A stretch of DNA of 64,000 nt from Alphaproteobacteria bacterium (GCA_002690045.1 NZDE01000012.1:310001-374000); one strand, 5' to 3'. Shown: positions 1 to 8,430, counted from the first letter of the stretch. Notes: generated by a model from the letters alone, not told the origin. Made by a program: numbers and translations.

Positions 1-27
1 ATTTGCGCGCATTACAGTTCTTAGTGC

Positions 28-729
28 TTAAAAACGATAGAAAATATTAAACACACGGCGGACCATGCATTTCATTTTCAATGGGCGGTAGGTCAGCGCC
101 AGACAGACACAATCTTCATCATCACCAATAATTGGTGAATGTATTTCGCCATCGTGACGAATGATAAGGTCACCTGGGCCATATACGCCATATTCATCAC
201 GCATCGTGCCACGTAACAGCAATGTCATTTCTTCACCGCGATGCGAATGAGGCGGGATTTCAGTGCCTGCATCAATGCGTACTAAACGCATACGTGATGC
301 GCTGCAGCCTGTATCAACATCAAAGTAACGAATACGCGCATTCCATCCTGACCATTTTTTGGTATGGCAGGCATGGCGGCAAGATTCCTCCAAATGATCA
401 ACCAAAGCGCCAGACAAACCCAACGCCTTAAGCATATCAACAGTTTGCATACATTGTTTTGCCACTTGCGCTTCTTCAGCCTGCATAGCCGCATCCTGAT
501 GCAAGGCATGATCGATCATATCCATCATACGGTCGCGCGCCGTTGGGTTCATTGACGCTACCGCGCAATCTTTCACCAACAAATACCCGCCGACCTCTTC
601 ACAGACACGCACACTCGCACGCCCGTGTTCACTCATTTGTAAATGAGCATCAATCATAAAGCGGCGGGCATCATCAAGGACACCGGCTGCATATTCAAAA
701 AATAATTCCTGACTTCTTTCTTTACTCAT
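28..729 (-). CDS. ChrR-like cupin anti-sigma factor
   Basis: Probable anti-sigma factor for the ECF sigma factor encoded just upstream. The protein has two parts: an N-terminal helical anti-sigma domain (about residues 1-85, with the family-typical EYAAG stretch) and a C-terminal cupin domain (about 130-215). The cupin keeps the metal-site pattern HSHRGEE plus a later GEIHSP histidine, as in the ChrR cupin. The N-terminal zinc site is degraded: His29 is kept, but the positions of the two family cysteines are Ser33 and Gly36, and the first histidine position is not histidine. I chose the ATG at 729 because AAAGGGTAAG lies just before it and it starts 4 bases after the sigma stop; an in-frame ATG at 753 would overlap the sigma gene. 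In known ChrR systems the protein holds RpoE inactive until singlet oxygen or similar stress. Confidence 0.82.
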   Translation of the reverse strand: MSKERSQELFFEYAAGVLDDARRFMIDAHLQMSEHGRASVRVCEEVGGYLLVKDCAVASMNPTARDRMMDMIDHALHQDAAMQAEEAQVAKQCMQTVDMLKALGLSGALVDHLEESCRHACHTKKWSGWNARIRYFDVDTGCSASRMRLVRIDAGTEIPPHSHRGEEMTLLLRGTMRDEYGVYGPGDLIIRHDGEIHSPIIGDDEDCVCLALTYRPLKMKCMVRRVFNIFYRF

Positions 730-733
730 CTGC

Positions 734-1351
734 TTACCCTTTAGTTTCGCCATGGGTAATATGGCTATCTTTATGGCCAGATTTATCCAGCGCGTGTTTT
801 AATTTATCCATCGCTAGGCGAATACGTGATTTTACCGTACCCAGCGGCAACCCCGTTTCCTCAGCAATTTGGCTATGTGCTTTATCTTCAAAATATGCTT
901 TTTTGATGATTTCAATTTGCTCAGATGAAAGCGCTTTTAACGCTTCGCCGATATCCGCATTTACCTCTTGTTCGTAAAAGGTCTCAAAAGGCGAATCTTC
1001 ATCGCTTGCTAAATCATAAAACTTTTCTGGTGGGACGCTCATAACACGCCCAGTCTTGCGGAAATAATCTGTACGCTTATTCCGCGCGACCGTAAATATC
1101 CATGTACTTGCCGCCGCTAAATCTGCATCATAGCTAACAGCCTTTTGCCAAACCATTAACATGGTTTCCTGCGCCAGCTCATCAGCCTCATCCTCATTCA
1201 GACCGCCTTTTAACAGATACGACTTAACGCGCGGCGCAAAATAATCATAAAGCGTCATAAAAGACTCTTTACTTTTATTCTGTCCAACATCTTGTAACAG
1301 CGCATCTAACGATTGCTTTGTCACTTGGGGCGCACCCCGCGATGAATGCAT
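734..1351 (-). CDS. ECF RNA polymerase sigma factor (RpoE-like)
   Basis: An extracytoplasmic-function sigma-70 factor of about 205 aa. Region 2 covers roughly residues 30-100 (SFMTLYDYFAPRVKSYL, then DELAQETMLMVWQKA and the WIFTVARNKRTDYFRK segment). Region 4 lies near the C-terminus, with the helix-turn-helix QIAEETGLPLGTVKSRIR. The gene forms a tight pair with the ChrR-like anti-sigma gene, which points to the RpoE/ChrR (ECF11-type) group that responds to singlet oxygen or related oxidative damage. I prefer the ATG at 1351 because AGAAGGG precedes it; an ATG at 1402 would add 17 unusual residues. Autoregulation is usual for the group, but I could not pick out a convincing target promoter in the upstream gap. 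Confidence 0.9.
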   Translation of the reverse strand: MHSSRGAPQVTKQSLDALLQDVGQNKSKESFMTLYDYFAPRVKSYLLKGGLNEDEADELAQETMLMVWQKAVSYDADLAAASTWIFTVARNKRTDYFRKTGRVMSVPPEKFYDLASDEDSPFETFYEQEVNADIGEALKALSSEQIEIIKKAYFEDKAHSQIAEETGLPLGTVKSRIRLAMDKLKHALDKSGHKDSHITHGETKG

Positions 1352-1627
1352 GACATTACACCCTTCTACATATTGCGAAACCGTAGCTATATTAGTGTAC
1401 ACCTATACGCATTCCTTTCAAAGCCTTTCCAAAAAAAACGTATCATAAACAAACTATGATATGCATACCCATATACGCTGCCGTCATAAATTCAGATCAG
1501 ATTTTCCTTTGAAAGCTTGCCAAAACTTGATATATTGACGTAAATAGGGTGTTCACCCTGCTCTAATTTTTGGTTTTTACAGCCCACACCGTCTAATTCA
1601 ATTATACAAAGCATTCGCGGATTTATC

Positions 1628-2146
1628 ATGAAGAAAATAGCTCTCTTAACAGCAGCCCTTATCATCTCAACCATCTCTGCTCCTGCCTTTGCAGGTGATA
1701 CTGACCTAATCGGACAATATGGTGATTGGTCAGCGCACAGCTATAAAGAAGACGGTCAGAATGTGTGCTTTATGGCCAGCACGCCAAAAACAGATGAAGG
1801 CAATTATACGCGCCGTGGTGATATTTTTGCATTTGTTACACATCGAAAGTCAGACGGTACAAAAAACGAATTTTCTTATGCCGCTGGTTACGCCTATAAA
1901 AAAGATTCAGAAGTAAAAATTAGCATAGATGGCAAATGGTCTTTCACATTGTTTACTGATAATGAAAACGCATGGACAGCAGGCCCAGCAGAAGACAAAA
2001 AGCTAATTGATGCCATTAAGCGCGGCAGCAAAATGACTGTTATTGGCTATTCCAAGCGCGGCACGAAGACAACCGACACCTATTCATTAAAAGGATCATC
2101 AAAAGCGCATCAAGCCATTGGCAATGCCTGCGGCGTAAGCGATTAA
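1628..2146 (+). CDS. IalB-family (invasion-associated locus B) exported protein
   Basis: A 172-aa protein with a clear signal peptide (about residues 1-22, ending APAFAG), so probably periplasmic. The mature part starts with YGDWSAHSYKEDGQNVCF and ends with an AIGNACGV cysteine. A W plus two distant cysteines and a beta-rich middle match the invasion-associated locus B family, which is widespread in Alphaproteobacteria. The family was named from Bartonella, but most members are in non-pathogens and have no known biochemical role. The gene is followed after 10 bases by a small charged-protein gene and may be cotranscribed with it. The family call is by overall pattern. Confidence 0.7.
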   Translation: MKKIALLTAALIISTISAPAFAGDTDLIGQYGDWSAHSYKEDGQNVCFMASTPKTDEGNYTRRGDIFAFVTHRKSDGTKNEFSYAAGYAYKKDSEVKISIDGKWSFTLFTDNENAWTAGPAEDKKLIDAIKRGSKMTVIGYSKRGTKTTDTYSLKGSSKAHQAIGNACGVSD

Positions 2147-2156
2147 GGGTAAAAAG

Positions 2157-2426
2157 ATGTTTTTTTTCGGCAATAAAGATAAGAAAAAACAAAAGGAAGA
2201 AGAAGCCGCGAAAAAGAAAAGCGCCGCGATTCGTAAGCAAGCGCTTGAGAACGCCCGAAAAGCACGTGAAGCCATTGGCGAAGACACATTAGAACGCATT
2301 CGTCAGCATTTAGAGAACAAAGAAAACTCCCCCATCGAGCAAGCCAAAAGACAAATCAAGTCGATGGACAAAACGCGCGTTACGGACAATATTCGCGACA
2401 TGATTGACGAAGATAAGTATAAGTAA
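2157..2426 (+). CDS. Small lysine/glutamate-rich protein, unknown function
   Basis: An 89-aa, highly charged protein beginning MFFFGNKDKKKQKEEEAAKK. It has no signal peptide or membrane segment, and almost the whole length should form an amphipathic helix or coiled coil, because A, K, E, R and Q dominate. A ribosome-binding site (AAGGGTAAAAAG) sits in front of the ATG, only 10 bases after the IalB-like gene. I do not recognise a family. Charged residues and helix-only composition would suit a protein-binding or membrane-surface role, but that is a guess. Confidence 0.6.
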   Translation: MFFFGNKDKKKQKEEEAAKKKSAAIRKQALENARKAREAIGEDTLERIRQHLENKENSPIEQAKRQIKSMDKTRVTDNIRDMIDEDKYK

Positions 2427-2442
2427 CGCCAACTTTTTCCTA

Positions 2443-2470
2443 TTGACATATTTCCAAAATTGGTCATAAT
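2443..2470 (+). promoter_or_regulatory. Predicted sigma-70 promoter for nadK
   Basis: A perfect TTGACA at 2443-2448 is followed 16 bases later by CATAAT at 2465-2470. Transcription would start near 2477, downstream of the possible TTG start at 2460 but upstream of the ATG at 2499. This is the main reason for choosing the ATG as the NAD kinase start. Confidence 0.55.
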
Positions 2471-2498
2471 CAGCCCAAATATTAACAATGGCAGCGTT

Positions 2499-3305
2499 AT
2501 GGCTAAAAGACAAACATCAGAAAAAATACATTTTATTGCCAATCCATCAGATCAGAAGTCTGTGGATATGCAAACCCGTCTGATTGCACAATATGGGCAA
2601 GCTGATACACAAGACGCAGAAACAGTCTGCGCCATTGGTGGGGACGGCTCATTAATCTATGCCCTACGCGACGCATTCAACAAACAAGTGATTGGCCTTT
2701 GTCGCAAAGATTCCAACAGCGTTGGCTTTTGGATGAACCATGTTGATCCAAATAATACAGACCTAAACGCGCTCACCAAAAATGCGCGCCGTTACACTCT
2801 ACGTCCGTTAAAGGTCGATATTACGCATAATGATGGTAGCCACAGTTTACGCTACGCGTTTACAGATGCCGTTTTGGCAAGCAATAATGGGCAAGCATCC
2901 TTATGCCATGTATATGACCGTGAAGTCAGCGATGCCCCATGGCGCATTATGGGCAACGGCTTAACTTTCGCGACACCATTTGGCTCTAGCGCTAAAGCAT
3001 ATGCCGAAGGCGGCAGTGCCTTAGACTTAAACTTAAATGCCTATATCATGGCGGGCAGCGGTGTATGTTCACCGCTCAATTTTAAATCCTATACCTACCC
3101 TGCGGAAACTGTATTAGAAGTGCACACTGATATTAGCCGCGCCAAACGTGACCAGCGCATAGATATTGATGGACAAACCTATCAACCACCTAAAGGGCTG
3201 TATGTTACAGGATTCAACGTGTCCATCGCAGAGGGCAAACAATCAACCTTACTGCTTGACCGCCCAGCGCGCACCGCGTTTAAAACTTTAACACACGACG
3301 TTTAA
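2499..3305 (+). CDS. nadK: NAD kinase (divergent)
   Basis: Phosphorylates NAD+ to NADP+ using ATP. The 268-aa protein has the hallmark GGDG motif in CAIGGDGSLIYALR (about residues 47-60) and a C-terminal half matching the kinase fold, with a NSVGFWMNH turn and a late CSPLNFKSYTYP strand. Two conserved substrate-contact motifs are altered. The usual NE/D motif is TD in YAFTDAVL, and the usual GSTAY segment reads GSSAKAYAEGG. A TTG start at 2460 is open, but it lies upstream of the predicted transcription start, so the ATG at 2499 is used. The kinase family call is fairly firm, but activity with the altered motifs is untested. The next gene, aroQ, follows after 66 bases. Confidence 0.8.
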   Translation: MAKRQTSEKIHFIANPSDQKSVDMQTRLIAQYGQADTQDAETVCAIGGDGSLIYALRDAFNKQVIGLCRKDSNSVGFWMNHVDPNNTDLNALTKNARRYTLRPLKVDITHNDGSHSLRYAFTDAVLASNNGQASLCHVYDREVSDAPWRIMGNGLTFATPFGSSAKAYAEGGSALDLNLNAYIMAGSGVCSPLNFKSYTYPAETVLEVHTDISRAKRDQRIDIDGQTYQPPKGLYVTGFNVSIAEGKQSTLLLDRPARTAFKTLTHDV

Positions 3306-3371
3306 ACCTTTCCATCACGCAGCGGATGCGTTAAAATTACTTGCTTATTATATAATGGCAGGCAATGCATC

Positions 3372-3800
3372 ATGAATATACTTCTTCTTAATGGCCCGAA
3401 CCTTAACATGCTTGGCAAGCGTGACGCGTCGATCTACGGCACAGAAACGCTTAAAGATGTTGAAGATATGTGTCAGAACTTTGCCGACAAAAACGGCGTA
3501 TCCCTCACCTGCCGCCAGTCCAACCATGAAGGCGAGCTTGTCACATGGATTCAGCAAGCGCGCAGCACATATGATGTCATCATTATTAATGGCGGCGCAT
3601 ATACACATACATCGATTGCCATTCATGATGCTTTGGAAATATTTGATGGTAAAGTGGTTGAAATACATATTTCAGAACCAAAAGAACGTGAAGCATTTCG
3701 CCATATTTCTTATATCGAACCTTGCGCTGATTATCGCATCGCAGGGCATGGTATTAAGGGCTATATTATGGCGTTTGAATGGGCCGTGGATAAAAAATGA
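3372..3800 (+). CDS. aroQ: 3-dehydroquinate dehydratase, type II
   Basis: Catalyses the third step of the shikimate pathway, converting 3-dehydroquinate to 3-dehydroshikimate, as a cytosolic dodecamer in known cases. The 142-aa length is typical. Family landmarks are present: the opening NILLLNGPNLNMLGKR, the flexible-loop arginine and tyrosine (KRDASIYG), the NGGAYTHTSIAIHDAL active-site segment, and the later EIHIS...REAFRHISY strand with the catalytic-site arginine and histidine. The usual NPGAYTH is NGGAYTH, a mild change. In many Alphaproteobacteria aroQ directly precedes accB-accC, as here. Confidence 0.95.
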   Translation: MNILLLNGPNLNMLGKRDASIYGTETLKDVEDMCQNFADKNGVSLTCRQSNHEGELVTWIQQARSTYDVIIINGGAYTHTSIAIHDALEIFDGKVVEIHISEPKEREAFRHISYIEPCADYRIAGHGIKGYIMAFEWAVDKK

Positions 3801-3810
3801 ACGAGAATAT

Positions 3811-3837
3811 TTGACATTTGTACGAATATTCTATAAT
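3811..3837 (+). promoter_or_regulatory. Predicted sigma-70 promoter for accB-accC
   Basis: Both boxes match consensus exactly: TTGACA at 3811-3816 and TATAAT at 3832-3837. The 15-base spacing is shorter than the ideal 17. It lies in the gap between aroQ and accB and would give a leader of about 35 bases, so the biotin carboxylase pair can be transcribed separately from aroQ. Confidence 0.6.
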
Positions 3838-3878
3838 CAAGGTCGTTGGATTCTCAACTACAAACAGGATTATGTTTG

Positions 3879-4337
3879 ATGAAAATTGATACAAACGCAA
3901 TTAAAGAACTTGCTGAAATTCTTAACGACACAGGTTTGACCGAGATCGAAGTTGCTGAAGGGGATCAAATGATCCGCATTAATCGTGCAAGCGTTACATA
4001 CGCAAACCCGACAGCTGCGCCTATGCCGGTTTCTATGCCGTCAGACCCCACTATCCCACAAACGGCATCTAACGATATGCCATCTGCGGATGTGTCAACA
4101 CATCCTGGTGCGGTTAGCTCGCCTATGGTTGGCACTGTATATCTGTCACCAGAACCAGGTGCGCCGAACTTTGCGTCTAAAGGCGCAAACGTCAAAGAAG
4201 GCGACACGCTGATGATTATCGAAGCTATGAAAGTTATGAACCCGATCAAAGCGCCAAAATCAGGCACTGTGACACAGGTTTTGGTTGATAACGAACAGCC
4301 CGTTGAATTCGGCGACGTTCTCGTTGTAATCGAATAA
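3879..4337 (+). CDS. accB: Acetyl-CoA carboxylase biotin carboxyl carrier protein
   Basis: Carries the biotin that shuttles CO2 between biotin carboxylase and carboxyltransferase in the first step of fatty acid synthesis. The 152-aa protein has an N-terminal helix (MKIDTNAIKELAEILNDTGL), a Pro/Ala/Ser-rich linker (about residues 45-75) and a C-terminal biotinyl domain. The EAMKVMNPI motif contains the lysine that is biotinylated. An upstream in-frame ATG at 3846 would add a non-conserved extension that overlaps the promoter leader, so the ATG at 3879 is preferred. accC follows after 63 bases. Confidence 0.96.
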   Translation: MKIDTNAIKELAEILNDTGLTEIEVAEGDQMIRINRASVTYANPTAAPMPVSMPSDPTIPQTASNDMPSADVSTHPGAVSSPMVGTVYLSPEPGAPNFASKGANVKEGDTLMIIEAMKVMNPIKAPKSGTVTQVLVDNEQPVEFGDVLVVIE

Positions 4338-4400
4338 GCGCATAATTTTGCGCTTCATTCGCACAGCCCCAATTTCATAAAAATATAATAGGTGCGCCCT

Positions 4401-5756
4401 ATGTTCAAAAAAATACTTATTGCCAATCGTGGTGAAATTGCCCTTCGTATCATTCGCGCCTGCCGCGAAATGGGGGTACAATCCGTTGTCGTTCACTCAA
4501 CAGCTGACGCAAACTCAATGGCCGTTCGTTTGGCTGATGAATCTGTATGTATTGGCCCACCAGCCGGTAAAGACAGCTATTTGAATATTCCGGCGATTTT
4601 ATCTGCCGCGACCGTTACAGGCGCGGAAGCGATCCACCCGGGTTATGGCTTCTTATCAGAAAATGCACAATTTGCACGCATGGTTGAAGAGCACGGCTTT
4701 GCCTTTATTGGCCCTAAGCCTGAACATATTGAAACTATGGGCGACAAAGTTACCGCGAAACAAACGGTTAAACAGCTTGGCCTACCGGTCGTACCGGGCA
4801 GTGAAGGCGCGCTGAACAGCGTTGAAGAAGGCATTGCCTTCGCCCGTGAAGCAGGCTTCCCTGTGATCATCAAAGCATCATCTGGTGGCGGTGGCCGCGG
4901 TATGAAACTTGTTGAGCGCGAAGAAGACTTTGCTGAACAATACTCAACAGCGCGCTCAGAAGCTGCAGCCAACTTCGGTGATGATACAGTTTATGTTGAA
5001 AAGTACCTAGGGCGCCCACGCCATATTGAAATTCAAGTTTTCGGTGACGAACATGGTAACGCCATCCACCTTGGTGAACGTGACTGTTCCCTCCAGCGCC
5101 GCCACCAAAAAGTATTGGAAGAAGCACCATCACCAGTATTGACCGAAGAAGAACGCCAAGAAATAGGTCAGCTTTCGGCCGAAACCGTCCGCAAGATGGG
5201 CTATCGCGGCGCAGGAACAATCGAATATCTCTATGAAGATGGCAATTTCTACTTCATGGAAATGAATACGCGTATTCAAGTTGAGCACCCAGTGACTGAA
5301 ATGATCACGGGTATTGATTTGATCCAAGAGCAAATCCGCGTTGCGGCTGGCGAAGAATTATCACTTAACAAAGACCGCATCCGCTTCCGTGGCCACGCCA
5401 TTGAACTGCGCATTAATGCGGAAGATCCTGATACATTTACGCCATGCCCAGGCACAATTACACAATTCCACTGCCCAGGTGGCCTTGGCGTGCGTTTTGA
5501 TAGTGCGATTTATAATGGCTATAAAATTCCGCCATATTACGATTCCATGGTTGGTAAACTGATTATTCACGCGCGCAACCGTGATGAATGTATCCGCCGC
5601 GCACGCCGTGCAATTGTTGAAACCGTTATTGATGGCGTGAAAACAACATTGCCGCTACATGACTGGATTTTACAGCAGCCAGAATTCCACAGCGGAGATT
5701 ACACAATCCACTGGCTTGAAAAACAGCTTGCTGAAAAAGAAAAGAACAAGAAATAA
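4401..5756 (+). CDS. accC: Acetyl-CoA carboxylase biotin carboxylase subunit
   Basis: ATP-dependent carboxylation of biotin on AccB with bicarbonate. The 451-aa protein is of standard length. The N-terminal domain begins FKKILIANRGEIALRIIRA. The ATP-grasp domain has the glycine-rich loop SSGGGGRGMK, the HIEIQVFGD strand and the ERDCSLQRRHQKV active-site segment. MEMNTRIQVEHPVTE carries the catalytic glutamates and arginine. The ATG at 4401 fits the family; a GTG at 4392 is also open. Forms an operon with accB, ended by a strong hairpin. Confidence 0.97.
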   Translation: MFKKILIANRGEIALRIIRACREMGVQSVVVHSTADANSMAVRLADESVCIGPPAGKDSYLNIPAILSAATVTGAEAIHPGYGFLSENAQFARMVEEHGFAFIGPKPEHIETMGDKVTAKQTVKQLGLPVVPGSEGALNSVEEGIAFAREAGFPVIIKASSGGGGRGMKLVEREEDFAEQYSTARSEAAANFGDDTVYVEKYLGRPRHIEIQVFGDEHGNAIHLGERDCSLQRRHQKVLEEAPSPVLTEEERQEIGQLSAETVRKMGYRGAGTIEYLYEDGNFYFMEMNTRIQVEHPVTEMITGIDLIQEQIRVAAGEELSLNKDRIRFRGHAIELRINAEDPDTFTPCPGTITQFHCPGGLGVRFDSAIYNGYKIPPYYDSMVGKLIIHARNRDECIRRARRAIVETVIDGVKTTLPLHDWILQQPEFHSGDYTIHWLEKQLAEKEKNKK

Positions 5757-5760
5757 AATT

Positions 5761-5788
5761 AAAGGCCGTAAAATTTACGGCCTTTTTT
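5761..5788 (+). terminator. Rho-independent terminator after accC
   Basis: A perfect inverted repeat (AAAGGCCGTAAA, one centre base, TTTACGGCCTTT) runs straight into a T tract at 5783-5788. It sits 4 bases after the accC stop. The A-rich left arm also makes it usable in reverse for the convergent glycosyltransferase gene ending at 5790. Confidence 0.93.
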
Positions 5789-5789
5789 A

Positions 5790-6860
5790 TTACACCTTCA
5801 ATACGCGATGCACTTCCGTGCCGCACCATAAATCACGTTTTAGCCGCTCTTTATCATCAAAGTCGCCTTTGACGATCCATTCAGACAGTGCTTCAGCGAC
5901 ATTCGGGAAGCGCACTTTTGCGGCGCGTGGTTCATCAAGCCAATCACGTACGATATTAATATCTAAACGATCCATCACGCGGCCATAGCCCAAATATTCA
6001 AGGGCGCGCGCATTGGAGACTTGCTCAATTTGCCCATCAACGGGTTTAACCAATAACTTTCGCCCTAAATGCAAGACTTCTGATGGTGATACAAAGCCTG
6101 CATTGGTAATTAAGCCTGCACAATGCGCCATATCTTGCTTGAACGCGATGGATGATTTTGGCTTATACACTAAACCTGGGTCACGGCAATCATCATATTC
6201 TCCAATATCTTTGTGATAGATATGGAATTCATATTGATTTGTAAACGGACGTAACATCGCGCGGATGTCCGACAATTCTTCATGCCCCAAATAAACCAAA
6301 ATCATACCGCGTTCAATTTGTCCTTCCAAAGGCGCTTTGAATATTGGCGGTAGAATATCTTTGCCAAATGAATCCCAATGTAGGCCAAAATGATTTTTAA
6401 CAGGGGACATAAGCGTTGCGCCAAGGCGTAGGCGCCATGGATTCAACTCTGCAGGCAAGCTATGACGAAATGAATATTGATGTGCAATGCCAATATGCGG
6501 CATACGTTTAAGGCGCGCTGCATAAGATGTAATCGGTTCAAAATCCGTCACGACACAATCATAGTCACTCGACTTCACGCCCGCGACATCACAAAACATA
6601 CGGCATAAATTATGTTCGCCGAATAAAGTCTCTTTAACCGTACCCCATGTGTCAATTTTACCGTCTTTTTGTACAAGGATCAGCCCATTGCGGCGTTGAT
6701 AATCAGGGAAAGCGCCCATGTCTTTATATTCATGCGCAACGCGCCCTGAAAAAAGATAGGTTAAATCAATATCACCCTTGCGCTTCAAATGTGGTGAAAG
6801 TGTGCGTGCGCGCGATGTGTGCCCATCGCCTGTAGCATTTACGCCATATAGAATATCCAT
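5790..6860 (-). CDS. MJ1255/VC2487-type glycosyltransferase
   Basis: A 356-aa protein that starts DILYGVNATGDGHTSRA, the glycine-rich loop of GT-B-fold transferases. Later it has GLITNAGFVSPSEVLHLGRKLLVKPVDGQIEQ, the nucleotide-sugar site pattern seen in MurG/GT28-like enzymes and in the MJ1255/VC2487 family. The donor and acceptor are unknown; a sugar-nucleotide donor is expected from the fold. AAGGAACAGG precedes the ATG. It stands alone, convergent with accC, and has a long AT-rich gap upstream. Confidence 0.75.
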   Translation of the reverse strand: MDILYGVNATGDGHTSRARTLSPHLKRKGDIDLTYLFSGRVAHEYKDMGAFPDYQRRNGLILVQKDGKIDTWGTVKETLFGEHNLCRMFCDVAGVKSSDYDCVVTDFEPITSYAARLKRMPHIGIAHQYSFRHSLPAELNPWRLRLGATLMSPVKNHFGLHWDSFGKDILPPIFKAPLEGQIERGMILVYLGHEELSDIRAMLRPFTNQYEFHIYHKDIGEYDDCRDPGLVYKPKSSIAFKQDMAHCAGLITNAGFVSPSEVLHLGRKLLVKPVDGQIEQVSNARALEYLGYGRVMDRLDINIVRDWLDEPRAAKVRFPNVAEALSEWIVKGDFDDKERLKRDLWCGTEVHRVLKV

Positions 6861-7251
6861 GACCTGTTCCTTATATTTATATAAGATATGGTTTTAAACA
6901 AACTGTTTACGTAATTCAAGCATTTTATCAGATAAATTTACACTTCCCTTTTCGTGTAAACTCTGTAATAGTGTAAGAAAGTTATAAAGTTATGGATTAT
7001 AAATTTATGTTTAGATTTATGAATACAGCGCAAACAAATACCGCAGGCACAGATAATAATTCTGGGCTTGGTTTGGGCTGCACGCATAAATCATCAGCCG
7101 CCAAGAATACATTAGGGTCGGACGCATAATTTTATAACGCATAACATTAGCCCCGATCAGATCAGAGAAGGGCTAAGCCAAAATTTATTTTCCCATCAAA
7201 TTTTATCTTATCCCTTTTTCTGAAGAGCAAAACAGAAGAAAGGAAAGACCA
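6861..7251. other. Intergenic gap of about 390 bases between divergent genes
   Basis: AT-rich spacer between the minus-strand glycosyltransferase and the plus-strand acetyltransferase. It should hold both promoters, although no clear -35/-10 pair stands out. The only coding candidate is a 45-codon frame at 6992-7129. I see no RNA gene or mobile remnant. Confidence 0.6.
6992..7129 (+). CDS. Possible small protein (45 aa)
   Basis: A 45-codon frame (MDYKFMFRFMNTAQ...NTLGSDA) with an in-frame second ATG at 7007 and a weak AAGAAAG upstream. The second half is rich in Gly, Ser, Thr and Asn and includes a GLGLGC stretch. No family is recognised and no membrane segment is seen. It may be a real small protein or chance in an AT-rich gap. 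Confidence 0.28.
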   Translation: MDYKFMFRFMNTAQTNTAGTDNNSGLGLGCTHKSSAAKNTLGSDA

Positions 7252-7899
7252 ATGCCCCAAACAGACCAAAGGCAAAACCATATAGAAGCGCCCATCGAAC
7301 CACTGATGCGCGCTGTGCCAATGCCCATTGAAACCGAACGCCTTATATTGCGCCCAACGCAAACTGGTGATGGCGCGGCGCTCGCCGAAGCCGTGCAAGA
7401 AACATGGGACCAGTTAAACGAATGGATGATCTGGGCAAAAGACCGCGCAGGCGCAACAGAAGAAATGTATGAGAGCTACGCCCGCGAAAACGCGGCGCGT
7501 TTCATTCAACGTGAGAACTTCGCCATTTTAGCATTTGAACGCGCAAGCGGCCGCCTGATAGGCTCTACAGGCTTGCACCAACCTGACTGGACGTTAGGTC
7601 GCTGTGAAATCGGTTACTGGGTACGGACAAGCGCACAAGGCCAAGGCTATGCGCAGGAAATTGCCCATGCGCTCACCGTTTACGCCTTTAACGCGCTGCA
7701 GATGAACACGGTGTTAATTGCTCATGCCGCAGGTAACGACCGTAGCCAGCGTATCATCGAACGGCTCGGCTTTGCACCATGCGGCGTCATACCAAATGGC
7801 ATTATCGTGCCTAGCGGCGCGTTACTGGCCGAACATATTTATTGCCGTACGGATTTAAATGGCTTGCCAGAACGTCCCGTAAGTTGGCCCGAACCCTAA
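7252..7899 (+). CDS. RimJ/RimL-type GNAT N-acetyltransferase
   Basis: A 215-aa acetyl-CoA-dependent N-acetyltransferase. After a polar N-terminal tail of about 25 aa comes IETERLILRPTQTGD, the usual start of the RimJ/RimL group. EIGYWVRTSAQGQGYAQE is the acetyl-CoA pyrophosphate-binding loop, and NDRSQRIIERLGFAPCG is the C-terminal motif. RimJ/L enzymes acetylate ribosomal protein N-termini or amino acids and antibiotics; the substrate here is unknown. AGGAAAG lies before the ATG. A second GNAT gene follows after 15 bases, probably in the same transcript. Confidence 0.85.
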   Translation: MPQTDQRQNHIEAPIEPLMRAVPMPIETERLILRPTQTGDGAALAEAVQETWDQLNEWMIWAKDRAGATEEMYESYARENAARFIQRENFAILAFERASGRLIGSTGLHQPDWTLGRCEIGYWVRTSAQGQGYAQEIAHALTVYAFNALQMNTVLIAHAAGNDRSQRIIERLGFAPCGVIPNGIIVPSGALLAEHIYCRTDLNGLPERPVSWPEP

Positions 7900-7914
7900 T
7901 TAAGGAACAGAACA

Positions 7915-8427
7915 ATGGAGAAAGACAATTATAAAATTAAACGCCTCTATATGGCGGATTGGCTAGATTTAAAAGCCATCCGCCTTGAGGCTCTAAAACA
8001 AGATTCGCAATTTTTTCTGCGGCGATATGAAGATGATCGCCTAGAAGGTGATGCTTTTTGGCAGAAGAGTTTTGCCGATGCTGCGTTAGTTGATCGCGCC
8101 ATTTTTGGCCTTTATGACGGCAATAAAATCATTGGGATGGGCGGCATCTCACCTGACCAAGATTATAAGAATGCAGCACGGCTTGGCGGCGGCTATATCA
8201 GCAAGGCTTATCGCGGGCAAGGCCTTGCCCATGTGCTTATCTCCGCACGGATTGACTGGGCAAAGGCCAACCCTGCCTATGATTGCATATATTTATCACA
8301 CAGGCGCGGCAATAAACCATCGCAGGCCGTTGCCGAAAAAGCAGGGTTTCAATATGTCATGGATAAAAACATCCAGTGGCCTGACGGACAAAATGATGCT
8401 GAATGGGTTTACGTGCTGAAGTTTTGA
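7915..8427 (+). CDS. GNAT N-acetyltransferase
   Basis: A 170-aa GNAT protein, only distantly similar to its neighbour. It starts YKIKRLYMADWLDLKAIRLEAL, has the beta-strand FGLYDGNKIIGMGGI and an acetyl-CoA loop in GGYISKAYRGQGLAHVL. The C-terminal NKPSQAVAEKAGFQYV matches the usual last helix and strand. AAGGAAC precedes the ATG. Substrate unknown. It is convergent with the YceI gene, with 3 bases between the stops. Confidence 0.82.
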   Translation: MEKDNYKIKRLYMADWLDLKAIRLEALKQDSQFFLRRYEDDRLEGDAFWQKSFADAALVDRAIFGLYDGNKIIGMGGISPDQDYKNAARLGGGYISKAYRGQGLAHVLISARIDWAKANPAYDCIYLSHRRGNKPSQAVAEKAGFQYVMDKNIQWPDGQNDAEWVYVLKF

Positions 8428-8430
8428 AAA

